Positions 32,301-42,893 of a stretch of 64,000 nucleotides of DNA are shown piece after piece. The translations under genes were made by a program, and so were the position numbers. The stretch spans positions 7,986,446-8,050,445 of the forward strand of contig NC_081338.1 in assembly GCF_022539665.2 (NCBI RefSeq). Reading direction: 5' to 3'. A model generated the notes under the pieces. The model did not search any database. It had not been told where the DNA came from and was given only the letters and a program-made list of their open reading frames with translations. This stretch comes from Daphnia carinata (Eukaryota > Arthropoda > Branchiopoda > Diplostraca > Daphniidae). The stretch's first letter is position 1. The number at the start of each line of letters is the position of its first letter.

Positions 32301-33495
32301 TAACCTTGTTCTTGTGGCAAATTTCCGTGCAGTAGACCCCAACAACCGACAAATATCCACCCTTTGCTCCGTAACTTCGAACTTTTGGCCCCGGCTGAAG
32401 ACGGCGAAGGCTTCGAGGGACACACTTGAACAGCTCATACGGCAGGAGGTCGCAACTGGCTCCAGAGTCAAGTTTGAACTTAACCATCACGCCATCTACT
32501 GAAATGTTTTCAAACCACTCTTTATCACTCCCATTCGTTTCCAGCGCTTGAACTACGTAGTCTTCATCAAAGTTGAAACCGGTCTCAAAACGTTGAGGAA
32601 GATAGTCATACTCATCGTCAACAGTGTGTACTCTTCCATCACGTGGTGGATATCTGGACGGGCGAGGGTGGGCTGATTCGCGCCGATCGCGGTTTGGTGG
32701 ACGCCGGTTGCTGCTGCAACAACTTGCGTAATGTCCCACTGAACCGCACTGGAAACAGGTGACATTGACGGCACGACAATTATTATGACCGTGCTGGCGC
32801 CCGCAGTTGGGACACTGTGCTTTTTTATTTTCATCTTTTTGGCCACCTGTGCCTGAACGGTTCTCTTGCCTGCGGGCTTTTCTATGATCCAAACTATGTG
32901 TCTTCTCAGCCTCAGTACTTTGAGCCTCGATTTGGGACAATTGAGACTTGGACGACTCACAAGCTCTTGTAATTTCAGTCGCTTTTTCCAAGGTCAGGTC
33001 TTTCTCGAACAACAACTTTTCGCGGACTTTACCGTCAGCCACACCAAGCACTATTTGATCACGTAAGATTGCAGAGGAGGCGTCTCCATAATTACAGTTT
33101 TTTATTAATGCTCGCAGGTCAACCAGCCAAGTGTCGAACGACTCTCCCTGTTGTTGATGACGACGCAAAAACTTGAAACGTTCGAATACCTCACTGCGGC
33201 GTGGTTCAAAATAACCGTCAAACTTGTTTAGCACCGGCTCAATTTTCTTAGAATCTCCCTCTGTTGCGAACGTAAACGTGTCGTACACTTTGAGACCCTC
33301 AATGCCAAGAAGCGTGAGAAGGACACCAACCAATACCTCTTCGTCATCTTCTTCTTTTCTTGTGGCTATCAAAAACCACTGGAACTGTCGACGCCACACT
33401 GCCCACTGTGTGGCCAAATCACTAGCCGAAAACGAAAACGGCTCTGGGGCTTTGAGTGAGGAAGCCATGACGATTTTGGAGGCAGCGTGGTTCAC
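29344..33495 (-). CDS. Gypsy-B gag-pol polyprotein
   Basis: 1383 residues, starting at the first ATG (MNHAASKIV) 33 nt after the primer site. The gag domain comes first. Two Cys/His knuckles follow at about 225-257 (CPNCGRQHGHNNC, CFQCGSVGHYASC), then an aspartic protease at about 340 (FKLDSGASCDLL). RT has SLDAASGFYQIPL and YFDDFLVVG (about 625). RNase H begins near 775 (SADASSIGIGAVLL). Integrase has an HHCC finger and a DDE core: SADIF (about 1053), KTDNGTHF (about 1108) and PRSNGLPERH (about 1144). All catalytic residues are in place. It makes the particle proteins and the enzymes that copy and insert the element. Gag and pol are in one frame, so no frameshift signal is needed. Confidence 0.95.
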   Translation of the reverse strand: MNHAASKIVMASSLKAPEPFSFSASDLATQWAVWRRQFQWFLIATRKEEDDEEVLVGVLLTLLGIEGLKVYDTFTFATEGDSKKIEPVLNKFDGYFEPRRSEVFERFKFLRRHQQQGESFDTWLVDLRALIKNCNYGDASSAILRDQIVLGVADGKVREKLLFEKDLTLEKATEITRACESSKSQLSQIEAQSTEAEKTHSLDHRKARRQENRSGTGGQKDENKKAQCPNCGRQHGHNNCRAVNVTCFQCGSVGHYASCCSSNRRPPNRDRRESAHPRPSRYPPRDGRVHTVDDEYDYLPQRFETGFNFDEDYVVQALETNGSDKEWFENISVDGVMVKFKLDSGASCDLLPYELFKCVPRSLRRLQPGPKVRSYGAKGGYLSVVGVYCTEICHKNKVNKVSFVVVDEPGQPAILGLRTCERLNLIHRVHVIKPLPVDKCPTIVFEFSDVFSNQLGRLPVAHDIKLITGEGRIQPTVSAASRLPFKLEKTVFNKLDEMVKNHIITPVTEPTEWVSRMVVVGKPNGDVRVCLDPSALNKAIQRQHFTVPTAEQLFAKIGNAKYFCSLDAASGFYQIPLTEEASYLCTMATPRGRYRFLRMPFGIKSAPEVYIETMASLFGDLKGALIYFDDFLVVGETLQEVEVNLRQVLVRCRKHNLKLQLSKCRFFEKELPWLGHVITEGALKVDPEKVKAIVNMPEPEDKKGLVRLLGMVTYLDKFCQNLASLTRPLRDLLKDDTAWTWEEPQKAVMKKIKTAVTTLPVLRLFDPSKPVVVSADASSIGIGAVLLQDGQPVAYASTSLTPTQKRYFQIEKELLAVQFGLMRFRQYVFGQPVVVETDHNPLIGLLEKPIAASSPRIQRMRLQLQRFDFSLRYKPGKELFVADALSRAPVPNQYQDDVTQLCEEQVFFVLHQIAPAADTRARYAEATAEDPTLQLVKKLTLKGWPDHKSQCPVPAKPYWTVKHDIAEVDGLLLYKERLIVPTSLRQEVLKGIHSGHFGETKCVLRARSAIYWPGCEDQVKNVVASCNICQSNRTRNPSQPLYPVELPVYPFQFVSADIFKFQGRSYLLTVDAYSKWPCAAQVKDLSAAATVMELDRIFADFGSPEVIKTDNGTHFANAEMRAFCARHNCRLVTSSPEYPRSNGLPERHIQTVKRTLLKMLQEERTLSEALAAIRSTPLSESLPSPAVLLQSRNLRGALPFLRPKLQPAAVPATRVVQQLQKKQAEASFFHRYVPDIRCSSLRVGQYVRVLVSGIWLRGVVTEVCPEPNSYLVKTSDGRSFRRNRSAINVDKLPPVVRRIADRPGQQVSSPWRDLLDVPKRRVLTPQGPAGRVVAEEPRQREPKLANQVTPTVTQQQQRSTGRRTSWSAAEAGTVSNSVGKSIF

Positions 33496-33546
33496 ACGTG
33501 GTCTCTTTGTTTTAAAAGGCGGGAGACGATCCCACTTCTGACACCA

Positions 33547-33642
33547 TGTTATAGCCTTGAAGTGTCTTGGTCAACTGCGCTTGTATTCTTAGTTCCTCTC
33601 TCTGCTCAGCTCCCCTACCGGGTGTGTGAGCACACTACAACA
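33547..33642 (-). repeat. Gypsy-B 5' LTR
   Basis: In minus orientation TGTTGTAGTG..GGCTATAACA, 96 bp, identical by eye to 29068-29163. It is followed at once by the primer-binding site at 33529-33546. Confidence 0.95.
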
Positions 33643-33647
33643 ACTAC

Positions 33648-34779
33648 CGTTTACCTTGGCCGCTGGGTGGCTACTGCGGGTTAATGCTAAACGGAGTCAT
33701 CACATAGATCTTTTAAGTTGGCATCGTTTCTGTCATCAGAATCTCTGTCTGTTGCTGGAGCATGATCGGCTTCTGCCTCTAGTATGCTGTACCTTTCAAT
33801 GAAAGCCGTAACAGCGGCAGGCCGGGCAACTAAAGAGCACTGCTAAATTGACGTTGAAATATTCCTCTAATGAAATAGGGAATGAATCCGGATTCAGTTA
33901 TAGACAATAGCAGCACAATTTGATTTTGATGCACAAGGGGGTTGACCAGCCTTCCCATTCTTCAAGTTTGCCGAAGTGGCAAACGTTCACAGCTCGTTAC
34001 AATACGAAAAAGCAAAACGGAATGAAAGAAGATAGAGAAATGGGAAAAAATTTTAAATACATATTCGGAAAGGGAAAGAAGAAGAAGGGGCATCAGGGAG
34101 GCGAAAGAAACGTTCGACAATCGTAGTTTTGCTAGGACAAAACTTTCGTCGAAAAATAATGTGTCATTAAAATGGAGGATGAAAAATCTATACGATGACC
34201 TCAACAAGCTATGGGTTAAAAATGCTTAATATGTTCTTTAACGTTATTAAAAGCGTATTCATGTACTAATGATTGGCATTAAATTTTTTAGAACAATCAT
34301 TTGATCAGGAGTGATGCCATGAACCAAAAACCATAGTCCGGCTCATCACGCGGCGCTTCTTGAGCAAGCAACTTGGAGAAAGTTTCAGCTGGTATGGGCA
34401 GAGGCAAAAAAATATTTTCTGCAACTTAATTTGACCATTTTAGGCGAAAATGTACATTGGTTTAGTGACTCGATACAAAAATATGGGCGGCAAGGTAATT
34501 CAAATGGGAAACAATGAAAACAATATTGAAATTTTTCCAGAGTTCGTGTGAAAAAGGGAAAACCTGTTATGGAAGCTCATTTTCTTTTTAGTATGAATGA
34601 TGATCGCGAGACTCTAGGTCTGTTATGCACAGCATAACCATGTTGTATACGGCTTTGTCAGCTAAACTGAAAACATAAATTTTAATAATCCAATAATTTG
34701 ACGATAGGTGGCTCTGTCATCGAGTGCTTGGATAAAGTACCATTCAGTTATTGAGTCGTGCAGAAGGGTTTCTGAGAAG
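33648..34779. other. Unassigned intergenic DNA
   Basis: No recognisable gene. A short Lys-rich open frame at 33920-34126 looks compositional rather than coding. One A-rich stretch lies near 34060-34100. Confidence 0.4.
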
Positions 34780-34929
34780 AAACGCTACGATACAGACGTG
34801 TTGAAAGTGTCTCTACAAGAAATAGAGAAGGGAAAAAAAATTGCGCGAATCCCATTCAACCCCTCCCCTTCATAAAGTACAATACAAAGTACAATACCCG
34901 TCCCCAGAAACGACGCCCCCAAACCCCAT

Positions 34930-36117
34930 ATGGCGTCGAACAACACAGAATCCAACCTAGCACCAATTTTCAACAAACGAGAAGATGGAAAATCTTTCAA
35001 ACAAATGAAGACCATTGAAATAATACAAATAATCGAAGAATTAGAATCAAAGATTGGTGTATTTCAAAAAGGCGGAGTGACTATATCTCCAGGAGGGAAC
35101 CTGTTCATAAGACCAATGACTAAATAACAGCAGATACTACTTTTAGACGAAAAATATCCTCTAAACGAAACAATTATGGTCAACTGCACGCTACCCAAAT
35201 CAGCAAATACGTCTGAGTCCCCATTCATCAGGTCCCCACAGGTGATACAAACGAGGAAATATTCCACGCACTTAAAAACTATGGATACAAAGTGAACTCG
35301 GTTTACCGATTCATAGTCGACAGAGACTCAAGAAGATTACCAACACCTACAGTAGCCATCGAATTTGACGGCGGCGCTCCGAATGAGATCCTCCTAAATG
35401 GAATTGTATTTGGAATTAGACCATATATCCCAGGTCCGTCAAGATGCACAAAAACGTACCAACGACTCGGACATACCAGTAACTGTAGAGACGAGGTACG
35501 CTGCAACAATTCCGGGAATAAACACGAAGATATGCTAAACTGCACAGCTCCATCTCATTGCATAAACTGCAATGGAGAACACCCAGAAAGTTCGTCAAGC
35601 TGCCCAAAGTTACAAAGGAAGAAACAGGCAATGAGAGAGAAATCAACAGAGAAAACAAGAAAGGATGAGATACATCCTTCGCAAACGCAAACAAACCGAC
35701 ATACCTACAGTGAGGTACTGCGAGAAAATGCGCATACACCAGAGGTTGATCCGGAAACAGAAATCATGAATGGCAAAATAGAAGCTATGCAAACAGAACT
35801 CAAGCAAATCAGATCGGAACTCTCTAAGCTACAAGTACTAGAGACAAAAGTAGCAATGCTGTACTAGACAGTTAGCAAAGTTGAAAATACACTTAGTACG
35901 CTGGAAAACGGACAGCTAGCATCCAACTTAAAGCTCGACAAGCTGTGTCTCCTACTAACCAAACTCCTCCCAAATTTGGAAGCAGGAGAAATGGAAGTAG
36001 AACGATTAGAGGAACATGTTTCAAACGGGCAAACAAATACGTGTACTGGGCCGAAGCAAACAACATCAAATACGAGAATGGTATTAACTAGAAGTAAAAA
36101 AACGATGGACTTGACCT
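34930..36117 (+). pseudogene. Non-LTR ORF1 (nucleic-acid-binding, CCHC)
   Basis: ATG at 34930 (MASNNTESNLAPIF). The frame is broken by TAA near 35125, a shift near 35260 and TAG at 35864-35866. The middle part has Cys/His clusters (RCTKTYQRLGHTSNC, CTAPSHCINCNGEHPESSSSC) as in ORF1 proteins of Jockey/I-type elements, followed by a Gln/Glu/Leu-rich coiled-coil stretch. Such proteins coat the element RNA. Confidence 0.75.
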
Positions 36118-36149
36118 AGCTAACAAGAAAACTAAAAGCAGCTCAGGAT

Positions 36150-39100
36150 AGCAAACCTCATCAAGGAAATGTTTAGCCTAATCCAATAAAACGCAAGAAG
36201 CCTAACAAAATCAAATTTAGTTGAATTTAAAGCACACCAGCACTCATACAAACCACACATAGTTACCTTGTCCGAAACCTTCTGGAAAGACGCTTTCACG
36301 GTTAAATTCAAACAGTACTACGTGTACCAGACCTGCAAACAACAGAAACAGTAGTAGTATCGATAGCAACTGAAAGAAATGATCAAAAGGAAATGATAGA
36401 AGTAATCTCAATATACATACCAAACGGCCAACCATGCGAAGAAGATGAACTAGCCCAACTATACAGACCGGACAGCAACAACATCATATGTGGCGACTTC
36501 AACGCAAGGCATAATGAATGGGAGTCCAACTGTATCCACCCAAACAGTAGCGGAAAAGCAGTTGCAAACCTACTAGAAAAAGAAAATAATCTTGTGTTAG
36601 CGACACCCTCAAATATCGGTACAACACAATGCCCCAGAACATTTAAATGCACAACCATAGACCTGGCACTCATGTCCCCACATTTAGCAGCCAATACGGA
36701 AATCAAAAGAGGATCATACATTGGCAGCGACCACTTTCCTATACACATTAACCTTAAAACCAAACCAACAAAACTCGCCGGACGACCTGGACTGGAACCG
36801 AGCTGGAACTTCAAAGAAGCAGACAGGAAAAAATGAAACGCAAGTGTAAGAAATACTATAAACTCAACCGAGTTCTATGAAACGGATAACCCTTCCCAAA
36901 AATACCAAATTTTCTACAATGCCATTATGGCAGCAAACCAAAACTGCAACATCAAGCTAAAAAGCACTACTGTTATGTGCTGCTATTCCCGCCATAACTA
37001 GACTTGTACCGCGCCAGCTTTATTGAAGCAGCGCCAGATGGAGTACTCCTCACCCCTAAAAACCCATTCTTCCTTGCCCTGTCGAAAAGGTGAGACGGCG
37101 TCGCGGGGCAGTGGAATCTCGGCAGTAGACTGAGAAAGTGGTCCTTTTCTTCTTTGATGCACGCAGTGTGACCGATAAGTGCTTTATATACGTGTATCAG
37201 TGTGTGTATATGTGTGTGCCCAAGGTCCTTTGGAGAATCTAAGAGGGAGCTCTGAGTAAAATCTGGCTACCCCTCGCGGTAAATACATCTGTAGTTCAGC
37301 TTATAACGCGGCCCTTTTCTTTCCTTAGTAGAACTTACGGCTAGACCGTAACACTACTAAAGATAGCAAAGCAGAACCAGCAAGAAGTTGGTGGAATGAG
37401 AAATGTAAAATGGCAGTTGCCCTAGCTCGTAGAGCAAGGAATGCTTGTGACCCAAGAAGAGGTGGGATTAACTGCGAATCCAATAGAATATCATGGAAGA
37501 AAAAGGACAGCGAAAAAGAGAAAATTATCATCGAAGCAAAAAAAGAAGCTCTCAACAAACACATTAACAGCCTAGACCCAAAAAGCTCACCAACCAAAAC
37601 TTGTGCATTTACAAAAGCGTGGATGAAAGGAGCATCTCCGCCTGATCTATGTGCCTCAGCCCTTAGAAACCCAATAACGAATCAGTTAACCACTGACCAA
37701 AAAGAAAAAGCTAATATATTGGCTCAACAATATGATCACAGTTGTGAAACCGACCCCGATAATCCTAGACTGGAACAACAAATTAAAAGGCAAATGGAAG
37801 ATAAAGAACCGAACGACCTAAATTCAGAAATTACCGAAAGGGAGCTAAGATATTGAATGAGCAACCTAAAAAGCAATGCCATGGGCCAGGATAGAGAGCA
37901 CAACATGATGTTAAAAAATCTATCTTATGACAACAAGATACATCTACTGCATCTCCTAAACAACATGTTACAAACAGCCTTTGTTCCACAAGATTGGAAG
38001 AAAGCAACTGTTATCCCTATCAGGAAACCTGAGAAGCTTGCTGAATTCCTAGAATCCTATCGACCAATCTCATTGACTTCGTGTCTAGGAAAAATCATGG
38101 AGCGAATTGTCAACAGAAAAAGAGTATGGTTACTAGAAAGGAAGAGGTTGAGGTTGAACACACAAGCTGGCTTTCAAAAAGGAAGGAGCACTATGGATAA
38201 TATCATTGGACTGGAATACGTCATCAGAAAAAGATTCAATAATATAAGTGCCACAAACGCATACGCAGTTTTCCTAGATATATCAAAAGCTTTCGACACT
38301 ACTTGTATCTAAGGCTTGCTATATAAGTTAAGCAAGAAAGGTATCACTGGGAAAATCCTCAGCTGGTTGAGAAATCTGCTTAGCGATAGCAGTTATAACG
38401 TAAGGATCGGACATACAACCTCAGAGGACCGGGAACTCAAAGTACCTCAAAGTACCACAAGGATCGCCACTTAGCCCTCTACTATTTTCAATTATGTTGG
38501 ATGATTTCCCCATAATAGCGGAACCAGGTCAAACTTTACTGTTTGCCGATGACATAGAATGCCATACATATGCCAAAGATGGACGAGAGGCGGAAGACAA
38601 ATTAACACCATACCTAGACAGGGTTACAGCATGGAGCAAGAAATGGAGATTCAAATTCTCGAAGCAGAATTCGCGAAGCAGAATAGATTACGGCATCATG
38701 GTGTTCGGCAGGTCAGGTAAAAATAGACAACAAAAACTTGAAGCCACTCAAAACAGTACAATGAGGATTATTCTAGATGCTCCTCAGTCTACTCCAATAA
38801 AAGAAATGCTGCTAGAACTGGACCTTCAACCAATTTCAACAAGGAAAATATAGCTGCCCGGAAGGAACCTAATCAGAGTGGAAACACAACCAAACCACCC
38901 TATGTTCCAACAGTGCTACAGCCTCAGAAGGAACCCCATAAGCTGGAAAAACCTTAACACGCCGGCGCTATACATGGCAACATTCCACACAATCATGGGA
39001 AACCTCAAGCTATTCCAAGAAGGAGAAAATCAGCATAACCAACGGTATGATCTTCCACCTTGGACAAAAACGCCTATTACCCTAGACTACTTACAAATAA

Positions 39101-39457
39101 GCAAAGTAAAAAAACAAAAGTTCTAAAGCTCTGGAATTCCCTGAAGAAGGGAAACATCCTATATTACAAGACATCACACAATTAGCTATAAATTTAAAAA
39201 GCTCAGGCACTTGGACAACGATCTCCTGGATCCCGAGTCACGTCGGCATCCCGGGAAATGAGAGAGCATACTCTATAGCCTCCCTTGAAAGCTCTCCAGA
39301 AGAAGCCCAAAATAGGTGTAACAACACACTATCAATCGCAGAGCAAACAGCCACCTATAAGAAATATCACAACAAAATTATCCTGGAGGAACACACGAAA
39401 ATGGCATTCACAAACCAAGCCCAAAAAACAAAAGATAAACAAGAAGGTGGGGACTAA
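36150..39457 (+). pseudogene. Non-LTR ORF2 (endonuclease, RT, RNase H)
   Basis: Endonuclease: NARSLTKSNLVEF, LSETFW, ICGDFNARHNEW, IDLALMSPHL and GSDHFPI. RT: YRPISLTSCLGKIMERI, AGFQKGRSTMDNI, FLDISKAFDTT (motif A), VPQGSPLSPLLFSIML and LLFADDIE (motif C FADD). RNase H end: ISWIPSHVGIPGNERA. Breaks: stop in the start motif (IQ*NARSL), solo LTR insert, TGA at 37854-37856, stop near 38312, a 10-bp tandem duplication at 38436-38455 next to the VPQG motif, a deletion after the FADD block, and frame changes before RNase H. Confidence 0.85.
36971..37353 (+). repeat. Solo LTR inserted in non-LTR ORF2
   Basis: 383 bp starting TGTTATGTGC and ending CCGTAACA, flanked by CTAC on both sides (36967-36970, 37354-37357). 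It holds a TATA-like TTTATATACG and a late T-rich end. Taking out the LTR and one CTAC makes the ORF2 frame run straight through (..IKLKSTTKDSKAEP..). Solo LTRs arise by recombination between the two LTRs of a full element. The parent family is not otherwise in this window. Orientation is assigned from the TATA-like motif only. Confidence 0.85.
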
Positions 39458-39480
39458 AAGGCAACCCAAGCTCATCATCT

Positions 39481-39545
39481 GAAGACAGACCTGGTAACCA
39501 GTTGTCTTCTTCAGAGCCATATGACTTTCCAAAAAAAAAAATAAA
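39481..39545 (+). other. Non-LTR 3' stem-loop and A-rich tail
   Basis: Arms GAAGACA and TGTCTTC enclose a second small palindrome CTGG-TAA-CCAG (39481-39509). About 20 bases later comes an A-rich tail. 3'-end hairpins are known recognition features for RT of many non-LTR elements; their role here is inferred. Confidence 0.6.
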
Positions 39546-42126
39546 AGTCGTGCAGAAGCCGGTACTATTATTGCATCAGACTTCAGTCTCTTACGGTTTA
39601 TGAATCAGTTATGAATCATTAATACGGATTAAACTTGAATCATGTGGAGACGAATGATAAAGCGGAGATGAATAAGGGGATCCTATTTGGGAAGAATTTA
39701 TGATTAAAATTTCAAAGGATTGCTCAACGCGGTGCCACTGAAAAGTCAGTGAAATGTAGTATTCATTTCATCCCTAGCAAGTGAAACCCGCTGGAGATTT
39801 CCAGCCTTTCAGCTGAGTTTTCCGTCTGCGCATTGTGAATGAAAACGCAGATTTCATACGGGAATCATCTGACCATGAATGCGCGATCTTAACGGCTTCC
39901 AGAGCCATTTTTTTAAAGAAAATATTATTAATACTAGTTACAAAAGCATTTTTCAGTACGATAGTACCTCTTAAATACGGTATATGAAAGATATAGGAAA
40001 TGCATGCATATTCCGTATGTAGTTCAAATATATATTAGAACCAAATCAGTAGAAAAATGAGTTTCTGTACTAATTTCATTTTGTTGTTACCTAGACTTAG
40101 TTGTTTTAATAATATTAGCATTACATAGTGAATACAAAACTATGTTTTCGCAAGGAAACATTATTTTATTCAAATTTTCATGTTTGTATAAAAAGCTTAG
40201 CCAGAAGGTTCGAATAAAGCAGCGGCCATAATTATAACTTGTACTTAAAATGCAGTGGTTGATCTTGATGGTATCCTAAACTTTTGAAAGGCTTTATTAA
40301 GATGAGTAAAACAGATTTGCAAATGTGAGCAGATGTCTTTATATTTTCGCTTCTTGAGACAGTCTGGAATGTTTTTTTAGTGCCACGGCTTTTTGCTTCC
40401 GTCTTTTTTGCAATTTTCTTGAAAATAGTTGCTTTTGAGTCATCGCCCATTAGTTGATTTTTTTCGATATTTATCTTCCAGTTGTTTCCTTGCTACTTGC
40501 AGCAACTCGACAGAACGAGATATCTCAATCGACGCAAGTGGTTTTTCCTTTAATTTGATTTTTTTCCTTTTCAGTGGTTACTGAAAAGGAAAAAATAATC
40601 TATTTACCAGCTTAGAAAGGATAGAAAATAACGAAAAAATACCTACAATTACTGCTAAAACGTTTGTCATTCCATTTATTCCAGGACGTAGATAAATCTT
40701 TCCACTTTCATCATTTTTCTATTGCATTTCCTCGCGAAGTTGTTTTGATGCGAGCTTTGAAAAAAATAAAAAGACAAAGCCGTGTTTCGTTTGGTTTCTT
40801 TCTCTTAGCTCATTCATTCTTTGGCGGAGGTTATGAACCACACTTACTGACCATGCAAGATCGAAGAAAGTGTCCTATAAATTAATTAGAAAAGCTAGGT
40901 TTTCACACGGAAACTGTAAACCACCACTGTCCACACCACTTGCCAACGCTATTCTCAGTTGGTGAGTATAAATATATTGTATCTTTAATACTTCCAGGGT
41001 TGCCAAAGGCTTTACGAGTTGGCAATTGGTTTGTAATTATTGAACGAATCATTGTTGTTTCCTCGAATAAAATTAGTATGGGGCAGTTTCTCAGACTGCT
41101 GTCGAATTCACCAGGAATAGAAACTCTTAGCGGAGAGGAATTGTATTGTGTGTTTTGAATATGGTGCCTAGACGAATAGGCTTTAGTAAAGATGTGACAA
41201 TTTAGGTATCACTTAGAGTACCTGATAGGCTGACGGGCTGACAGGCTAGATGACCACTCATACACACATACAGGATATAAGTCTTGGGTGAGAACCTACT
41301 AATATGGGTATTAATATAGCCAGAACTTGGAAAGGAGTGGAACAACATTGTTACCTAGTGGTTCGGACAAATCAGGGATCATGGCCAGAATGTTTCGTTT
41401 CGACACACAACAACAAGAACTTTGACTATGGACAAGAAATGTGGCTTAGAACACGGACTTGTACAACACGTCAATTGTGAATAGAGATACCTAGGAGTAT
41501 AAGTAGGCGAGATCAGTAGGACGCTTTTCTTGGATCGGAGGTCACATATTCACGAGACAAGAAATGGACGTGTATTGTGTAGTGCTAGAAACGTGGGGTT
41601 TGAAGCAGACGAAACATAATTGCGGTTGGGGTAAGAGATATTGGGGTTATACAGTAATTTGGTAGGGCAATGTGATTGGTCTGCCTTTACGTCATCGCTA
41701 GGTGGTAGGTTCTAAAGGTGTAGTTTTCGCCGGGACAATTGTTCTGGAAAGAAATGAATGATTGATGAACATCTGTTCTTGTAATTTCATACAAAAGAAA
41801 ATTTGAATCATTTAAAAACAAATGAAACCATTCACACATACCAAGCCTTAAAAATAAAGACTCGTTTAAAGATTAACTCGAACTACTACAAGTGTTGCTT
41901 CCATCATTAAAGTCCATTTGCGATTCACTCATATTTTAATTGGCGATGGAAACATCCGCTAAAGCTTTATGAATATTAAAAAAGAATATTCATGTTTAAA
42001 TATATATACCTTGATACGAACAGGATAAAAAAATTCAGGATTCCTTCTTCTGTATTTAATTACAAGATACTTTCCATTCATGTGAAATATTTTCTTCTAT
42101 AAGTCAATTTAGGTGGCCATAGTGTA
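39546..42126. other. Intergenic DNA, no gene seen
   Basis: About 2.6 kb, AT-rich with dispersed stops. No transposon protein, exon set or RNA gene was recognised. Confidence 0.5.
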
Positions 42127-42893
42127 AAGCATCTTCCCGTGTGGGAAGACTGACTTTACTGTATTAAGACAATAAGAAATAAAAACGAGCTCGGAGGCGT
42201 ATTCCCCACAATGATGGATTTATTATTCTAAGTGAAGCATACAACAAAAAGCAAGACATAGAAAGAAAATAAAGAAACAGTAGGGCAACGGGAGAGAGAA
42301 AGAGAGACAATTATAACCAAGTCTTACCGTGATAACACGAGTAGGTAGCGGAAAGAAATCGACACGGAAGCGAACGAGATAACCTCACGCTCACTAAGGC
42401 AATTCACAATCAAATAGATTGAACAAGTGTCAAGAAGAGGACAAATGCACTGTCCAAGAATAACTAAGTTTGAACAGATGCAAATTAAAGCAATTTAGGC
42501 AAATAAGTTCACACTAAAGCGTACAATTTCCTACACAATACTACTAACCAAAGATAAGCGCAACAAGAATAAATTCAGGCGAATACTTTACTCAGATGCA
42601 AGTTCTAGTCTGATCCTTCCCATATTTTGGGTTCACGATTAAACTTTGCATATTGGCAAATTGGCACGATTGGGAGGTGCTTGTAAACTTCACGCGTGCA
42701 GCCAATCAAGAGATGTGTCCAGCGTGGCGTGATATTGGTGACGTACCGCCTGCGTGAGTCAGCTAGCAGGTGTCCATCTGAGTCACCCGTGTTGCGTATA
42801 TATGTTGTTGCAATTGACATGTTTTATACTAATTAATTATTAAAGATACTACAGAAAAGAAATATAATTGAAGACGTATATTGGCTTCGTTAC
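42127..42893. mobile_element. Terminal-hairpin element, copy B (inverted relative to copy A)
   Basis: The low end has the hairpin: AAGCATCTTCCC, GTGT, GGGAAGA, then CTTTAC. The high end reads TTGGCTTCGTTAC. In reverse complement it aligns along its whole length with 8271-9008, including the GACGT/ATCACGCC promoter-like block and the GATCACGGTAAGAC-type block (here TTATCACGGTAAGAC). It is about 767 bp. Flanks share only ATAGT, so its target duplication is unclear. Confidence 0.7.

Larger units (their letters stand above)
29068..33642 (-). mobile_element. Gypsy-B: apparently intact young Gypsy element with 96-bp LTRs
   Basis: Both ends carry the same 96-bp LTR without a visible difference, flanked by the 5-bp target duplication ACTAC (29063-29067 and 33643-33647). 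In minus orientation: LTR, PBS TGGTGTCAGAAGTGGGAT (33529-33546), one long gag-pol frame, a ~180-bp 3' leader, purine tract, LTR. Very short LTRs and a single fused frame recall the Mag lineage of Gypsy; that placement is inference. No stops or frameshifts in 1383 codons and identical LTRs indicate very recent insertion. Confidence 0.95.
34780..39545 (+). mobile_element. Non-LTR retrotransposon (I-like: endonuclease, RT, RNase H), degraded
   Basis: ORF1 with CCHC knuckles is followed by ORF2 with apurinic-type endonuclease, RT and a C-terminal RNase H, then a 3' stem-loop and an A-rich tail (39529-39545). The RNase H after RT favours an I-like clade; that placement is inference. Both ORFs carry stops and frameshifts, there is an internal deletion after the RT, and a solo LTR is inserted at 36971-37353. 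The 5' end is uncertain, set roughly before the ORF1 ATG at 34930. Confidence 0.85.

Noticed and set aside
32553-32960. Long frames on both strands inside Gypsy-B gag-pol
   Set aside because: They are shadows of the 1383-codon gag-pol frame, which has all the recognisable domains.
33920-34126. Lys-rich 68-codon frame
   Set aside because: Low-complexity A-rich composition explains it; no start context, homology or neighbours.
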